Part shown: piece by piece, positions 25,219 to 32,720 of the stretch | Layout: the number at the start of each line of letters is the position of its first letter | How positions within the stretch are numbered: position 1 is the first letter of the stretch | Source of the DNA: Actinoallomurus sp963823735 | Lineage (GTDB): Bacteria; Actinomycetota; Actinomycetes; Streptosporangiales; Streptosporangiaceae | Length of the DNA stretch: 64,000 nucleotides | Direction: 5' to 3' | Assembly: GCA_963823735.1 (NCBI GenBank) | Contig: CAWGMO010000002.1 | Span: 1,426,001 to 1,490,000, forward strand | Program-made: the position numbers and the translations under genes | The notes under the pieces: generated by a model | Told to the model about the DNA's origin: nothing | What the model saw: only the letters and a program-made list of their open reading frames with translations | The model's database searches: none

Positions 25219-26019
25219 TCAGCGGCGGACGATCTCGATGTCGAGCTCGACCTGGAGGATGCCGCCGACCATGGCGATGCCGACGCGTACGGCCTGGTTC
25301 CAGTCGATGGCGTAGTCCTCGCGGCGCAGCTCGGTGACGGCGTGGAAGCCGCACCGCACACCGCCCCACGGGTCGGGGCCGACGCCCTGGTAGGTCGTGT
25401 CGAGCGTCACCTGCCGGGTCACACCGCGCACCGTCAGCTCGCCGTCCATCGCCCAGCGGTCGTCGGCGACGGGCCGCAGGCCCTTGCTGCGGAAAGAGAT
25501 CTCCGGGAACGCCTCGGAGTGCAGGAAGTCCGCGCTGCGCAGGTGGGCGTCGCGGTCGGGGTTGCCGGTGTCGACGCTCGCCGACTGCATCGTGACCTCG
25601 ACGACGGAGTTCTCCACCGGGTCGGTGACGACGACCGAGCCGGACACCTCGGCGAGGCGCCCGTGCACGCTCGCCAGGCCGAGGTGGCGGGCGCGGATGC
25701 GGACCGAGGAGTGGATGGGGTCGATGTCCCAGACACCCGGCTCGGGCAGCTCCTTGCCGCCGACCGCGGCCAGCTCGATGTCACCGGCGTCCATTCCGGT
25801 GGAGCCCACGGCGACGCTGCGGGCGACCGGCTGGTGACCCGGCGCGGAGACGATCAGGGTGTACAGGCCTGGTGGCACCTGCGGGATCGAGACGCGCCCG
25901 GCGGAGTCCACCTTGGCGCGCCCCGCCTGGTGGCCGGTCTGGTCGGTGAGGGTGAGGACCGCGTGCTCGACCGGCCAGCCACCTGCGGCGATGACCCGTG
26001 CCGCGACTGTGGAATTCAC
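25219..26019 (-). CDS. carboxypeptidase-regulatory-like domain fused to YceI domain
   Basis: A 266-residue protein without signal peptide. Residues 1-88 form a carboxypeptidase-regulatory-like (transthyretin-type) domain ending PQVPPGLYTLIVSAPGHQPV. Residues 95-264 form a YceI lipocalin-like domain: WDIDPIHSSVRIRARHLGLASVHGRL, DFLHSEAFPEISFRSKG, GELTVRGVTRQVTLD, as in isoprenoid-binding YceI proteins. It probably binds a hydrophobic molecule in the cytosol. Last gene of the MFS-MarR operon, 13 bases after the previous stop. The domain fusion links it to the C-terminus of the MFS protein. Confidence 0.9.
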   Translation of the reverse strand: MNSTVAARVIAAGGWPVEHAVLTLTDQTGHQAGRAKVDSAGRVSIPQVPPGLYTLIVSAPGHQPVARSVAVGSTGMDAGDIELAAVGGKELPEPGVWDIDPIHSSVRIRARHLGLASVHGRLAEVSGSVVVTDPVENSVVEVTMQSASVDTGNPDRDAHLRSADFLHSEAFPEISFRSKGLRPVADDRWAMDGELTVRGVTRQVTLDTTYQGVGPDPWGGVRCGFHAVTELRREDYAIDWNQAVRVGIAMVGGILQVELDIEIVRR

Positions 26020-26032
26020 GAGAGAGACCCTT

Positions 26033-26809
26033 TCAGGCGTTCAGGGTGACATCGGCCTCGGCGGGCCGGCCGTCCTTGATCTGGATGGGGACCGCGGCCG
26101 GGCCATGACCGGCGGCGACCAGCGTGTAGGTACCGAGGGGCAGGTCCGCGAACGAGAATGTACCGTCGTGGTCGCTGATGGCGGTCGCGATGACCTTACC
26201 GAAGTCGTTCATCAGCGAGACCTTCGCGCCGGTGTATGGCCGGTCGTCGGTCCAGACCTCGCCGCGCAGCGCACCGCGCGCCGCCAGCACGATGTCCTGC
26301 CGTGACTGGCCGCCCTGGCGGACCGTGACGGCGGCGGCCGTCGGCTGGTGCGACGGAGCCGACACCACCAGCGTGTAGGTGCCCTCCGGCAGGCTGATGA
26401 ACGAGAAGCCGCCCTCGCGTCCCGTACGGGCCGTCCCGACGACCTCGCCCTGGATGTCGGTGACGGTGATCGTGGCGTCGAAGACCGGCTCGCCGGTGCC
26501 CGAGAGCCGTACGCTGCCCGACAGGCCGCCGACGCCGGCGACCGTCATGTCGTGACGGACCGCGCCGTCGCCGACCGCCACGAGGGAGGCGATGGGCTCG
26601 TGGCCGTGCGCCGAGGCGATGATCAGGTAGGTCCCACCGGTGGCCACGTCGAGGCGGTACTCCCCGTCCGGGCCGGTGTACGTGGAGCCGATCTTGCGGC
26701 CGGCCATGTCGGCCAGCGTGACCACGGCTCCGGAGACCGGGGGTCCCTCGGTCCGCTGGACCGTACCGAAGACGGTGAGCGCGGACCGTAGCGCCGTGTT
26801 CTCGGTCAT
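26033..26809 (-). CDS. three-repeat carboxypeptidase-regulatory-like domain protein
   Basis: A 258-residue protein made of three beta-sandwich repeats, each ending in a G-x-Y-x-L/I-(I/V)-x-(S/A)-A-x-(G/S)-H motif: GGTYLIIASAHGHEP (about 60), EGTYTLVVSAPSHQP (about 142), LGTYTLVAAGHGPAA (about 225). No signal peptide, so cytosolic. The repeats match those at the C-terminus of the MFS transporter of the same operon and of the YceI fusion. Function unknown; a scaffold or ligand-binding accessory to the transporter is inference. Confidence 0.88.
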   Translation of the reverse strand: MTENTALRSALTVFGTVQRTEGPPVSGAVVTLADMAGRKIGSTYTGPDGEYRLDVATGGTYLIIASAHGHEPIASLVAVGDGAVRHDMTVAGVGGLSGSVRLSGTGEPVFDATITVTDIQGEVVGTARTGREGGFSFISLPEGTYTLVVSAPSHQPTAAAVTVRQGGQSRQDIVLAARGALRGEVWTDDRPYTGAKVSLMNDFGKVIATAISDHDGTFSFADLPLGTYTLVAAGHGPAAVPIQIKDGRPAEADVTLNA

Positions 26810-26835
26810 GGATGTGTCCTCCGTTGTTCTGCGTT

Positions 26836-27270
26836 CTATTCCGGAGCTGAGGCCAGCGTCTCCAGCGCGGGCAGCGCCGCCTCCAGGGCGGTCCGCTCGG
26901 CCGGTGAGAGCTGGTGGATCCGGTCGGCGAGGTAACCGGTGGTGCGCCGGCCGAGCTCGGCGAGCAGCTCGTCACCGGCCTCGCTGACCACGAGCCGGCA
27001 GACGCGCCGGTCGTGCGGATCCTGCTGGCGTGCGATGAGCCCTTGCTTGTTCAGCGCGTCGACGATGTGGGAGACCGTCGGCGTGCTGACGCCCATCCGC
27101 TTGGCGAGCTCTCCCACCGGGAGCGGCTCGCAGGCCGCGATGGTCGCCAGCGCCGACAGGCGGCTCGGCGTGAGGTCGTCGGGCCAGTCCTTGCGGAGCC
27201 GGCGGTTCAGGCCGGCGAGGGCGAGCCTCAGCCGCCCCGCCGTCGCCGCCGGCTCCGGACCCGGGTTCAT
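26836..27270 (-). CDS. MarR family transcriptional regulator of the MFS operon
   Basis: A 144-residue winged-helix protein: LPVGELAKRMGVSTPTVSHI is helix-turn-helix text (about 52-71), followed by DALNKQGLIAR and the wing QQDPHDRRVCRLVVS. Its ATG overlaps the MFS stop as ATGA. It most likely represses the operon through the TTAG-type dyad at 29616, with a transported compound as inducer, as for many MarR-EmrB systems. Confidence 0.93.
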   Translation of the reverse strand: MNPGPEPAATAGRLRLALAGLNRRLRKDWPDDLTPSRLSALATIAACEPLPVGELAKRMGVSTPTVSHIVDALNKQGLIARQQDPHDRRVCRLVVSEAGDELLAELGRRTTGYLADRIHQLSPAERTALEAALPALETLASAPE

Positions 27271-29576
27271 TCGCCCAGCGCCACGCGGATGATCGCCGGT
27301 TCTCCCGGCCCGACCTGGACCCGTACGGTGGCCGGGCGGTGTCCCGCGGCGACCAGTGTGTAGTTGCCGTCGGGCAGCCCGCTGATGCGGTACGTGCCGT
27401 CGTGACCGGAGACCGTCGTGGCGACGACCTCACCGGTCTCGTCGGTGACCGTGGTCGCGACGCCGCTGAGCGGAACACCCTGCGGGGAGCGGATCACGCC
27501 GCGCATCTCCCCCGTCGGCTCGGAGTCGTCCGGGAAGAGGGCGAAGTCCTGTTCGACCGGGGCACGCCCGACCAGCACACCGGCCGCCTGGGGATTGCGC
27601 CCGATGGCGGTCACGATGACGAGGTAGTCACCGGGAGGCGCGTCGAACAGGTAGCGCCCGTCCGGCCCGCTGTTCGCACGGCCGAGCTGGCGGCCGTCCG
27701 GGCCCGCGATCGTGATCGCCGCGTCGGGCACCGGCGCTCCGGTGCCGTCGTGGACGAACCCGCCGACGGTGGAGGACGTCAGCGTGGTCGGCGTCATGTC
27801 CGGGACGTTCAGCTCGTTGATGCCTCCCGCCGCCTCACCGCTCACACCGGCGAGCTCCGAACCGAGCGACTCGTGCACTTCACGCTTCCTGGAGTGCTTG
27901 GTCAGGAGCGAGGCGATCGCGGCGATCACGGACGCGACGATGGCGAACGCGAACGCGATGACCAGGCCGCTGTGGAACGGCTGCGTGATCAGGTGCGGGA
28001 AGAAGCTGCGGCCGGTCAGGTACTGGGCGCGATCGGCGGGCAGTTTCTGCAGCTCCGGGCCGAGCAGCTGCTGCATGGGGTTCTTGCCGAGGAACGCGGC
28101 GAACAGCACCGCGATCGGCGGCAGGTGCGAGATCGCGTTGGCCGACGCCGCCGGAACGCCCTGGGCGGTGAGCCCGCTCTGCATCGCCGACGGCAGGCTG
28201 TGCGACAGACCGACGACCATGAGGCTGAAGAAGATGCCGATGGACAGCACCATCGAGGCGTTCATGAACGTGGCGTTCATGCCCGCGCCGACACCGCGCT
28301 GGTCGGCGGGGACGGCGTTCATGATCTCCGCGCGGTTCGGCGAGGCGAACATGCCGGAGCCGATGCCGTTGATGACCAGCAGGACGGCGAACACCCAGTA
28401 GGTGAAGTTCACCGGGATGGCCAGCATCAGGGCGAAGCTCGCCCCGGTGATGAGCGTGCCGCCGACGGTGAAGAACCGTACGCCGAGGCGGTCCGACAGC
28501 ATTCCCGACAACGGAGCCGAGAAGAGGAACCCGACGGTCAGCGGGATCATGTAGATGCCGGCCCACAGGGGGGTGTCCTCGAAGCTGTAGCCGTGCTGCG
28601 GCAGCCAGATGCCCTGGAGCCAGATGATCAGCATGAACTGCAGGCCACCACGGCCGAGCGCGGTCAGCAGGCTCGCCAGGTTGCCGGCGGTGAACGTGCG
28701 GTCCCGGAACAGCGACAGCCTGAAGAGCGGTTCGGCGATCTTGGTCTCGATGAAGAGGAAGATCAGCAGGACCGCCACGCCGCCGATCATCGCTCCCAGC
28801 ACCCACGGGTTCGTCCATCCCATGGTGTGGCCGTTGTAGGGCTGGATGCCGTAGGTGATGCCGACGAGGACGGCGATGAGGCCGACCGCGAAGGTGATGT
28901 TGCCCCACCAGTCGATCTTGGCCTTACGCCGCACTCCGGTGTCGTGCAGCTTGATGAAGGCCCAGAAGGTGCCGAAGAGGCCGACCGGGACGGACACGAG
29001 GAAGATGTACTTCCAGTTCACCGGTCCGAGGACTCCGCCGAGGATCAGCCCGATGAACGAGCCGGCGATGGCGGCGATGGCGTTGATGCCTAGGGCCGTC
29101 CCGCGCTTGGTGGCGGGGAAGGCGTCAGTGATGATCGCTGTCGAGTTGGCGAACAGGAGCGCGCCGCCGATGCCCTGGACGACGCGCCAGCCGATCAGCC
29201 ACATGGCTGCTGACGAGCCGTTCATCCATGTCAATGAGAGCAGGATGGAGCAGGCGGTGAACACCGCGAACCCGAGGTTGTACATGCGGACTCTGCCGTA
29301 CATGTCTCCGAGCTTTCCGAAAGCCACCACCAGGACGGCGGTGACGACCATGAAGCCCATCATCATCCACAACAGGTAGCTCGTGTTGCCAGGTTTGAGA
29401 GGATCGAGCCCGATTCCCTTGAAAATGTCTGGCAACGCGATGAGAACGATCGACTGGTTGATCGTGACCATCAGCACACCGAGCGTGGTATTCGACAGTG
29501 CGATCCACTTGTAGTTCGGCCCGGGGGACCGGTCCCGGCCGGCGGCGTGCTCGGGCGCCTTGGTAGCGGTTGTCAT
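27267..29576 (-). CDS. DHA2 (EmrB/QacA-type) MFS exporter with two C-terminal carboxypeptidase-regulatory-like domains
   Basis: A 769-residue protein, about 250 longer than normal for this family. Residues 20-565 are a 14-helix drug:H+ antiporter: motif A GKLGDMYGRVRMYN (about 85-98), motif C around GSFIGLILGGVLGP (about 165-178), and the long 13th-14th helix loop. Residues 610-690 and 695-769 are two transthyretin-like repeats (GDYLVIVTAIGRNPQ, DGNYTLVAAGHRPAT). As both ends of a 14-helix MFS face the cytosol, these domains should be cytosolic, like the two signal-less proteins encoded downstream. Substrate unknown. First gene of the operon. Confidence 0.92.
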   Translation of the reverse strand: MTTATKAPEHAAGRDRSPGPNYKWIALSNTTLGVLMVTINQSIVLIALPDIFKGIGLDPLKPGNTSYLLWMMMGFMVVTAVLVVAFGKLGDMYGRVRMYNLGFAVFTACSILLSLTWMNGSSAAMWLIGWRVVQGIGGALLFANSTAIITDAFPATKRGTALGINAIAAIAGSFIGLILGGVLGPVNWKYIFLVSVPVGLFGTFWAFIKLHDTGVRRKAKIDWWGNITFAVGLIAVLVGITYGIQPYNGHTMGWTNPWVLGAMIGGVAVLLIFLFIETKIAEPLFRLSLFRDRTFTAGNLASLLTALGRGGLQFMLIIWLQGIWLPQHGYSFEDTPLWAGIYMIPLTVGFLFSAPLSGMLSDRLGVRFFTVGGTLITGASFALMLAIPVNFTYWVFAVLLVINGIGSGMFASPNRAEIMNAVPADQRGVGAGMNATFMNASMVLSIGIFFSLMVVGLSHSLPSAMQSGLTAQGVPAASANAISHLPPIAVLFAAFLGKNPMQQLLGPELQKLPADRAQYLTGRSFFPHLITQPFHSGLVIAFAFAIVASVIAAIASLLTKHSRKREVHESLGSELAGVSGEAAGGINELNVPDMTPTTLTSSTVGGFVHDGTGAPVPDAAITIAGPDGRQLGRANSGPDGRYLFDAPPGDYLVIVTAIGRNPQAAGVLVGRAPVEQDFALFPDDSEPTGEMRGVIRSPQGVPLSGVATTVTDETGEVVATTVSGHDGTYRISGLPDGNYTLVAAGHRPATVRVQVGPGEPAIIRVALGE

Positions 29577-29615
29577 ATCGGGCAGGACTCCCGTATCAGT
29601 CGCTCAAATGATTGC

Positions 29616-29634
29616 TTAGCACTAACTAACTATA
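29616..29634 (-). promoter_or_regulatory. candidate MarR operator and -10 box of the MFS operon
   Basis: TTAGCACTAA (29616-29625) is a TTAG-N2-CTAA dyad followed by a second CTAAC. On the minus strand TATAGT (29629-29634) overlaps it, about 50 bases before the MFS start. The AT-rich patch stands out from its surroundings. Confidence 0.45.
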
Positions 29635-29784
29635 CGCCAACACTTATTCCCGACGCGTCCGCCCGAGGGTGACATATCACCCAAAGCAATCGAAGGCGGG
29701 CGACCACAGTGCGTTATAAGGCCAGGTCAAAGGCCTTTCATGGGCGCTTCAAACGTGGCCATCTCCGGACTCTCGGTGACCGGA

Positions 29785-30387
29785 CTAGACCAATGGACGC
29801 ACCGCCCGGACGAGAGTGTCGATCGCCTCACGCGTGCCCTCGGCCGTCTCGACGGGGCGCCGGACGCGCTCGGCGCGTACGACCTCCAGGCCGTCCATCG
29901 CGGCCGAGACCGACTCCGGTGTGTGCAGGATGGCGAGGTCCTGAGGACCGCCGTACCCCTCGGCCGGGTTGGTCCGGTCGTGCCCGACCACCACGAGCGA
30001 GCCGCCGGGCGCGACCGCGATCACCGCGCGGGCGAGCACGCCGGCGAACTCCTCCGGCGGCAGGTGAAGGTAGGCGATGAGGACGAGGTCGTAGGAGGCC
30101 ATCGCCGGGCGGAAGTCGCGGAGGTCGGCGGCCAGCAGGTCGACGGCGACCTCGCGTGACGCGGCGAGCTTCTCGGCCTTGGCGAGCCCGACAGCGGAGA
30201 AGTCGACCGCGGTGACACGCCAGCCCCGCTCGGCCAGCCACACCGCGTTGCGCCCCTCCCCCGCCGCGAGGTCGAGCGCCCGGCCCGCCGCCAGCCCCTC
30301 GGTCTCCTCGACCACGAACCGGTTCGGCGAGGCCGTCCAGACCAGCTCGGCGGTCTCGTACCGCCGGTCCCACTCCACGCGATCCAC
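29785..30387 (-). CDS. class I SAM-dependent methyltransferase
   Basis: 200 residues. Motif I is ALDLAAGEGRNAVWLAERG (about 38-56), motif II acid in VTAVDFSAVGL, motif IV SYDLVLIAYLHLPP (about 101-114), motif VI APGGSLVVVGHD. The layout, with N-terminal WDRRYETAELVWTASPNRF, is that of TehB/thiopurine-like small-molecule methyltransferases. GTG 30387 has AAGGAGG ten bases upstream. Substrate unknown. Confidence 0.9.
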   Translation of the reverse strand: MDRVEWDRRYETAELVWTASPNRFVVEETEGLAAGRALDLAAGEGRNAVWLAERGWRVTAVDFSAVGLAKAEKLAASREVAVDLLAADLRDFRPAMASYDLVLIAYLHLPPEEFAGVLARAVIAVAPGGSLVVVGHDRTNPAEGYGGPQDLAILHTPESVSAAMDGLEVVRAERVRRPVETAEGTREAIDTLVRAVRPLV

Positions 30388-30444
30388 GTCGGCGCCTCCT
30401 TCGAGTCGAGGGGGCCACCCTCTCGTACGGGGACGGCGGCCGGG

Positions 30445-30627
30445 TCAGCAGGACCGGATGAGGAACACTCCCCCATCGCCCGCCGGGCCGAGGAGGACGT
30501 ACGCGATGCCGGCGTCGCCGCAGTTGATCTCGAAGGGCACCTGGGTGAAGTCGATCCGCGGCAGCAGCGGCCGGTCCGGCCCCGGAGACCGGTCGCCGTG
30601 CGACCAGTCCGGGTACGCGGATGCCAT
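30445..30627 (-). CDS. small conserved-looking protein of unknown function
   Basis: 60 residues: a Pro-rich start (SPGPDRPLLPRIDF) then FEINCGDAGIAYVLLGPAGDGGVFLIRSC. The GDAGIAYV...FL segment resembles the C-terminal strands of DUF1963/YwqG-type proteins, suggesting a detached or minimal version. ATG 30627 was chosen because the hairpin terminator at 30651-30676 lies just upstream, so transcription must start between them or read through. Weak ribosome site. Confidence 0.5.
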   Translation of the reverse strand: MASAYPDWSHGDRSPGPDRPLLPRIDFTQVPFEINCGDAGIAYVLLGPAGDGGVFLIRSC

Positions 30628-30650
30628 GGGGGGTCCTATTGGTGGTGGGA

Positions 30651-30676
30651 CCCGGGAGAGTTGTCCATCTCCCGGG
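30651..30676 (-). terminator. hairpin terminator after the tandem tRNA-like RNAs
   Basis: Stem CCCGGGAGA / TCTCCCGGG with an eight-base loop, 43 bases beyond the closing helix of the second RNA. Confidence 0.7.
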
Positions 30677-30718
30677 CCCCGACGTGCCACCCAATTGCGC
30701 ACACCAGCACGTTTAAGA

Positions 30719-30822
30719 GAGCGGATCAGTCCTGAGTCGTCGTGCTCTTCCTATTGAGCTAACGCGGCACGTGGAGCCGCATACCGGGCTCGAACCGGCA
30801 CCCCGACGAGTTTTGTCCGCTC
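30719..30822 (-). ncRNA. tRNA-mimicking RNA 2, circularly permuted (YrlA-type Y RNA candidate)
   Basis: Read on the minus strand: outer helix strand GAGCGGA (30816-30822); stem strand TCGTCG (30804-30809); T arm GCCGG-TTCGAGC-CCGGT (30783-30799); acceptor 3' strand ATGCGGC (30776-30782); seven-base loop TCCACGT, containing CCA; acceptor 5' strand GCCGCGT (30762-30768); T8-A9; D stem GCTC/GAGC with GG in the loop (30744-30759); stem strand CGACGA (30737-30742), fully complementary to TCGTCG; outer strand TCCGCTC (30719-30725), complementary to GAGCGGA. All tRNA helices pair, but in permuted order, closed at the acceptor and open at the anticodon end. That is the plan of YrlA-group bacterial Y RNAs, bound by the Ro60 orthologue. 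No normal U33-anticodon-purine37 can be assembled, which favours mimicry over a true tRNA. Confidence 0.65.
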
Positions 30823-30859
30823 CCGGTCGATCTGGTGTTCGGTGGCGAATGCTGAATCT

Positions 30860-30987
30860 GGAGCGAGAGCCTGAGATTGAACGGCTGCCTCTACCCTTGG
30901 GCTATCCCGGCGTGTATGCCGGGAGAGGGACTCGAACCCCCACTGTCACCGTTGTTCAGTCTGAGCTTCAGTTTCAGCTTGCGCTCC
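30860..30987 (-). ncRNA. tRNA-mimicking RNA 1, circularly permuted (YrlA-type Y RNA candidate)
   Basis: Same architecture, upstream of RNA 2 in the transcript. Minus strand: outer strand GGAGCG (30982-30987); stem strand AACGGT (30948-30953); T arm GGGGG-TTCGAGT-CCCTC (30925-30941); acceptor 3' strand TCCCGGC (30918-30924); six-base loop; acceptor 5' strand GCCGGGA (30905-30911), seven perfect pairs; T8-A9; short D stem GCC/GGC (30887-30902); stem strand GCCGTT (30880-30885), six pairs with AACGGT counting one G-T; outer strand CGCTCC (30860-30865). A longer internal loop (CTGAA repeats) lies between outer helix and stem than in RNA 2. A canonical tRNA reading fails because GCCGGGA does not pair with the acceptor strand of the T arm downstream. 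Confidence 0.65.
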
Positions 30988-30995
30988 TTGCGCTT

Positions 30996-31013
30996 CCCCC
31001 GCTCTCGCGGGGG
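30996..31013 (-). terminator. GC hairpin between the 244-residue protein gene and the tRNA-like RNAs
   Basis: CCCCCGC - TCTC - GCGGGGG, perfect seven-base stem 12 bases beyond the stop at 31025. It may terminate the protein gene or act as a processing point before the RNAs. Confidence 0.65.
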
Positions 31014-31024
31014 AGTCTGTGACG

Positions 31025-31759
31025 TTACTCGAAGAGGTAACGGAAGACCACGTCTCCGACGCGCTGGTCGGTGACCTCCAGGCCGTTGGCCTCCTCGCGG
31101 GCGAACTTCACGGCCCGCTGGAGCTTCTCGACCCGGTCCAGGAGGTCGTTGACCCGCTTGGCGGGCATCGCGCCGGAGAACTTCAGCGTGGTCCAGTAGC
31201 CGACCGTCACGTCCTCGTAGTACACCTCGACCTGGGCAGGGTGCTTCTCGGTCGCTTCGGCCTTGACGTGGTTGCGCGGCACCTTCTTGGTCCGGTTCGT
31301 ACGCACCGGCTCGGTCCGCCAGCAGTCGGCCGAGTCGTCGAACGCCCATCCCTCGGCGGCGTCGAGGACCGGCAGCTTCTTGACGAAGGTGTGCAGGTCC
31401 GTGAGCTGCTTCTCCAGGAACAGAAGGTAGGAGACGGGGACGTCGCGCAGGATCGTCTCGCCGTCGACCTTGATGTCTGCCCTGGCCGAGCAGTTCGCCC
31501 AGTCCTTGGTGGCGGTGACGTCGAACAGCCGCGCCATGATCGCCGCGGTCCGGCGGATCACCTCGTCGGCCTTGACCTGCACGCGCGTGGACTCCGGCGG
31601 GAACTGCTCGCCGTCCTCGTCCTTCGGCTGGTACGTACGGGTGAGGCCGGACAGCAGGGCCGGCTTCTGGAGTCCGTGGTGGGCGTCGGTCAGGTCGCGG
31701 AGCGTCCCGCTCTTGATGCCCTTCTCCACGGCGATGATCTGGTTGAGCTTCGCCATCAT
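31025..31759 (-). CDS. conserved protein of unknown function next to the tRNA-like RNAs
   Basis: A 244-residue soluble, charged protein (start MMAKLNQIIAVEKGIKSG, AAGGGGGG upstream). It is mostly helical with conserved-looking stretches TLRDLTDAHHGLQKPALLSG, the bulge YEDVTVGYWTTLKFSGAMPAK and a C-terminal helix RVNDLLDRVEKLQRAVKFAREEAN. No nuclease, ligase or TROVE motif is visible. Similar proteins occur in actinomycetes and their phages, as far as I recall, without assigned role. It lies upstream of, and in the same direction as, two RNAs that mimic tRNA, so an RNA-related function is possible (inference). Confidence 0.75.
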   Translation of the reverse strand: MMAKLNQIIAVEKGIKSGTLRDLTDAHHGLQKPALLSGLTRTYQPKDEDGEQFPPESTRVQVKADEVIRRTAAIMARLFDVTATKDWANCSARADIKVDGETILRDVPVSYLLFLEKQLTDLHTFVKKLPVLDAAEGWAFDDSADCWRTEPVRTNRTKKVPRNHVKAEATEKHPAQVEVYYEDVTVGYWTTLKFSGAMPAKRVNDLLDRVEKLQRAVKFAREEANGLEVTDQRVGDVVFRYLFE

Positions 31760-31957
31760 GCCCCCCCTTTCAGGCGAGTCGCACGCTATCGCGATCTTGG
31801 TACGGGCCGCATGCCATTTATGGCGTTGCCGCCCGCCTTCCGGCCCTGCTCATTGCGGTCTTTCCCCGACAAGGACGGCGCCCTGGTGTTAGCCGGGTCC
31901 CCCTCCGGGTAGCCGCCGATAACAGGGTGTGAACCGAGGCCGACGGAAGGAGCCGGT

Positions 31958-32416
31958 ATGGCGACCTTGAGGGACAGCGAGGGGCCTGAGCCGGGCACGA
32001 TGCCCGGCGGCACGGCGGAACACGGCGCGTCGGCGGGAGAGCTCGTCAGCCGCGCGACGCGGCAGATCAGCGAACTGGTCCACAAGGAGATGGCGCTGGC
32101 CAAGGCCGAGCTGGCGGACAAGGGCAAACAGGCCGGCGTCGGCGCCGGGCTGTTCGGCGGAGCCGGTCTGATCGCCGTGTACGCGGGCGCGACACTGATC
32201 GGCGCCGCCGTCGCCGGGCTCGCCGTCGTCTGGCCGACCTGGCTGTCCGCGCTGGTCATCGGCGTGGTGCTGCTGGCGATCGCCGGGGTGCTGGCGCTGG
32301 TCGGGCGCAAGCGGATGGGCCGCGCGGTGCCCCCGATGCCGACCCGGACGGCGAAGTCGGTACAGGCCGACGTGCACGAGATCAAGGAACACATCAGCGA
32401 AAGGCACTCCCGATGA
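31958..32416 (+). CDS. phage-holin-family / DUF1469-type membrane protein
   Basis: 152 residues: an amphipathic N-terminal helix ELVSRATRQISELVHKEMALAKAEL ending in KGKQAGVGAG, then two membrane helices (FGGAGLIAVYAGATLIGAAV and WLSALVIGVVLLAIAGVLAL) and a basic C-terminal helix. This is the actinobacterial Phage_holin_3_6 layout, which is a chromosomal envelope-stress-type protein rather than a lysis gene. GGAAGG precedes ATG 31958. It overlaps the DUF3618 gene by four bases. Confidence 0.88.
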   Translation: MATLRDSEGPEPGTMPGGTAEHGASAGELVSRATRQISELVHKEMALAKAELADKGKQAGVGAGLFGGAGLIAVYAGATLIGAAVAGLAVVWPTWLSALVIGVVLLAIAGVLALVGRKRMGRAVPPMPTRTAKSVQADVHEIKEHISERHSR

Positions 32417-32679
32417 ACGATGAGACCTCCGCCCCTGAGGGCACCAAGGAGATCGCGGCCGACATCGAACAGACCCGCCACGACCTCGCCGAGACGATCG
32501 ACGCGCTCGCGGCCAAGGCCGACGTGCCCTCCCGCGTACGCGAGAAGGCCAACGAGGTCCGTTCCAGGGCCGGCGGGTCGGTCGACAAGGAGAAGGCCCT
32601 GCCGGCGGCGCTGTACGCGGTCGGCGGCGTGTGCGCGGCGGCCGGTCTGCTGATGTGGCGAGCCGGCCGGAAGAAGTAA
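32413..32679 (+). CDS. DUF3618 protein
   Basis: 88 residues. The DUF3618 signature IEQTRHDLAETIDALAAKAD then VPSRVREKANEVR is at about 18-52, followed by one membrane helix (LYAVGGVCAAAGLLMW) and a KK tail. In actinomycetes it is regularly paired with the holin-like protein, as here through an ATGA overlap; the pair is probably a membrane-associated complex of unknown role. Confidence 0.88.
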   Translation: MNDETSAPEGTKEIAADIEQTRHDLAETIDALAAKADVPSRVREKANEVRSRAGGSVDKEKALPAALYAVGGVCAAAGLLMWRAGRKK

Positions 32680-32720
32680 GCACGTGGAGGGCGAAAGGGA
32701 GTGTGCCCTCCCGGACGCCG

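Noticed and set aside
30719..30987. One or more ordinary tRNA genes
   Set aside because: T arms precede the D arms they pair with; the acceptor strand GCCGGGA cannot pair with ATGCGGC, and no seven-base anticodon loop with U33 can be formed.
31958..32416. Prophage lysis holin
   Set aside because: Paired with DUF3618 and no other phage gene is near; this is the chromosomal actinobacterial version.
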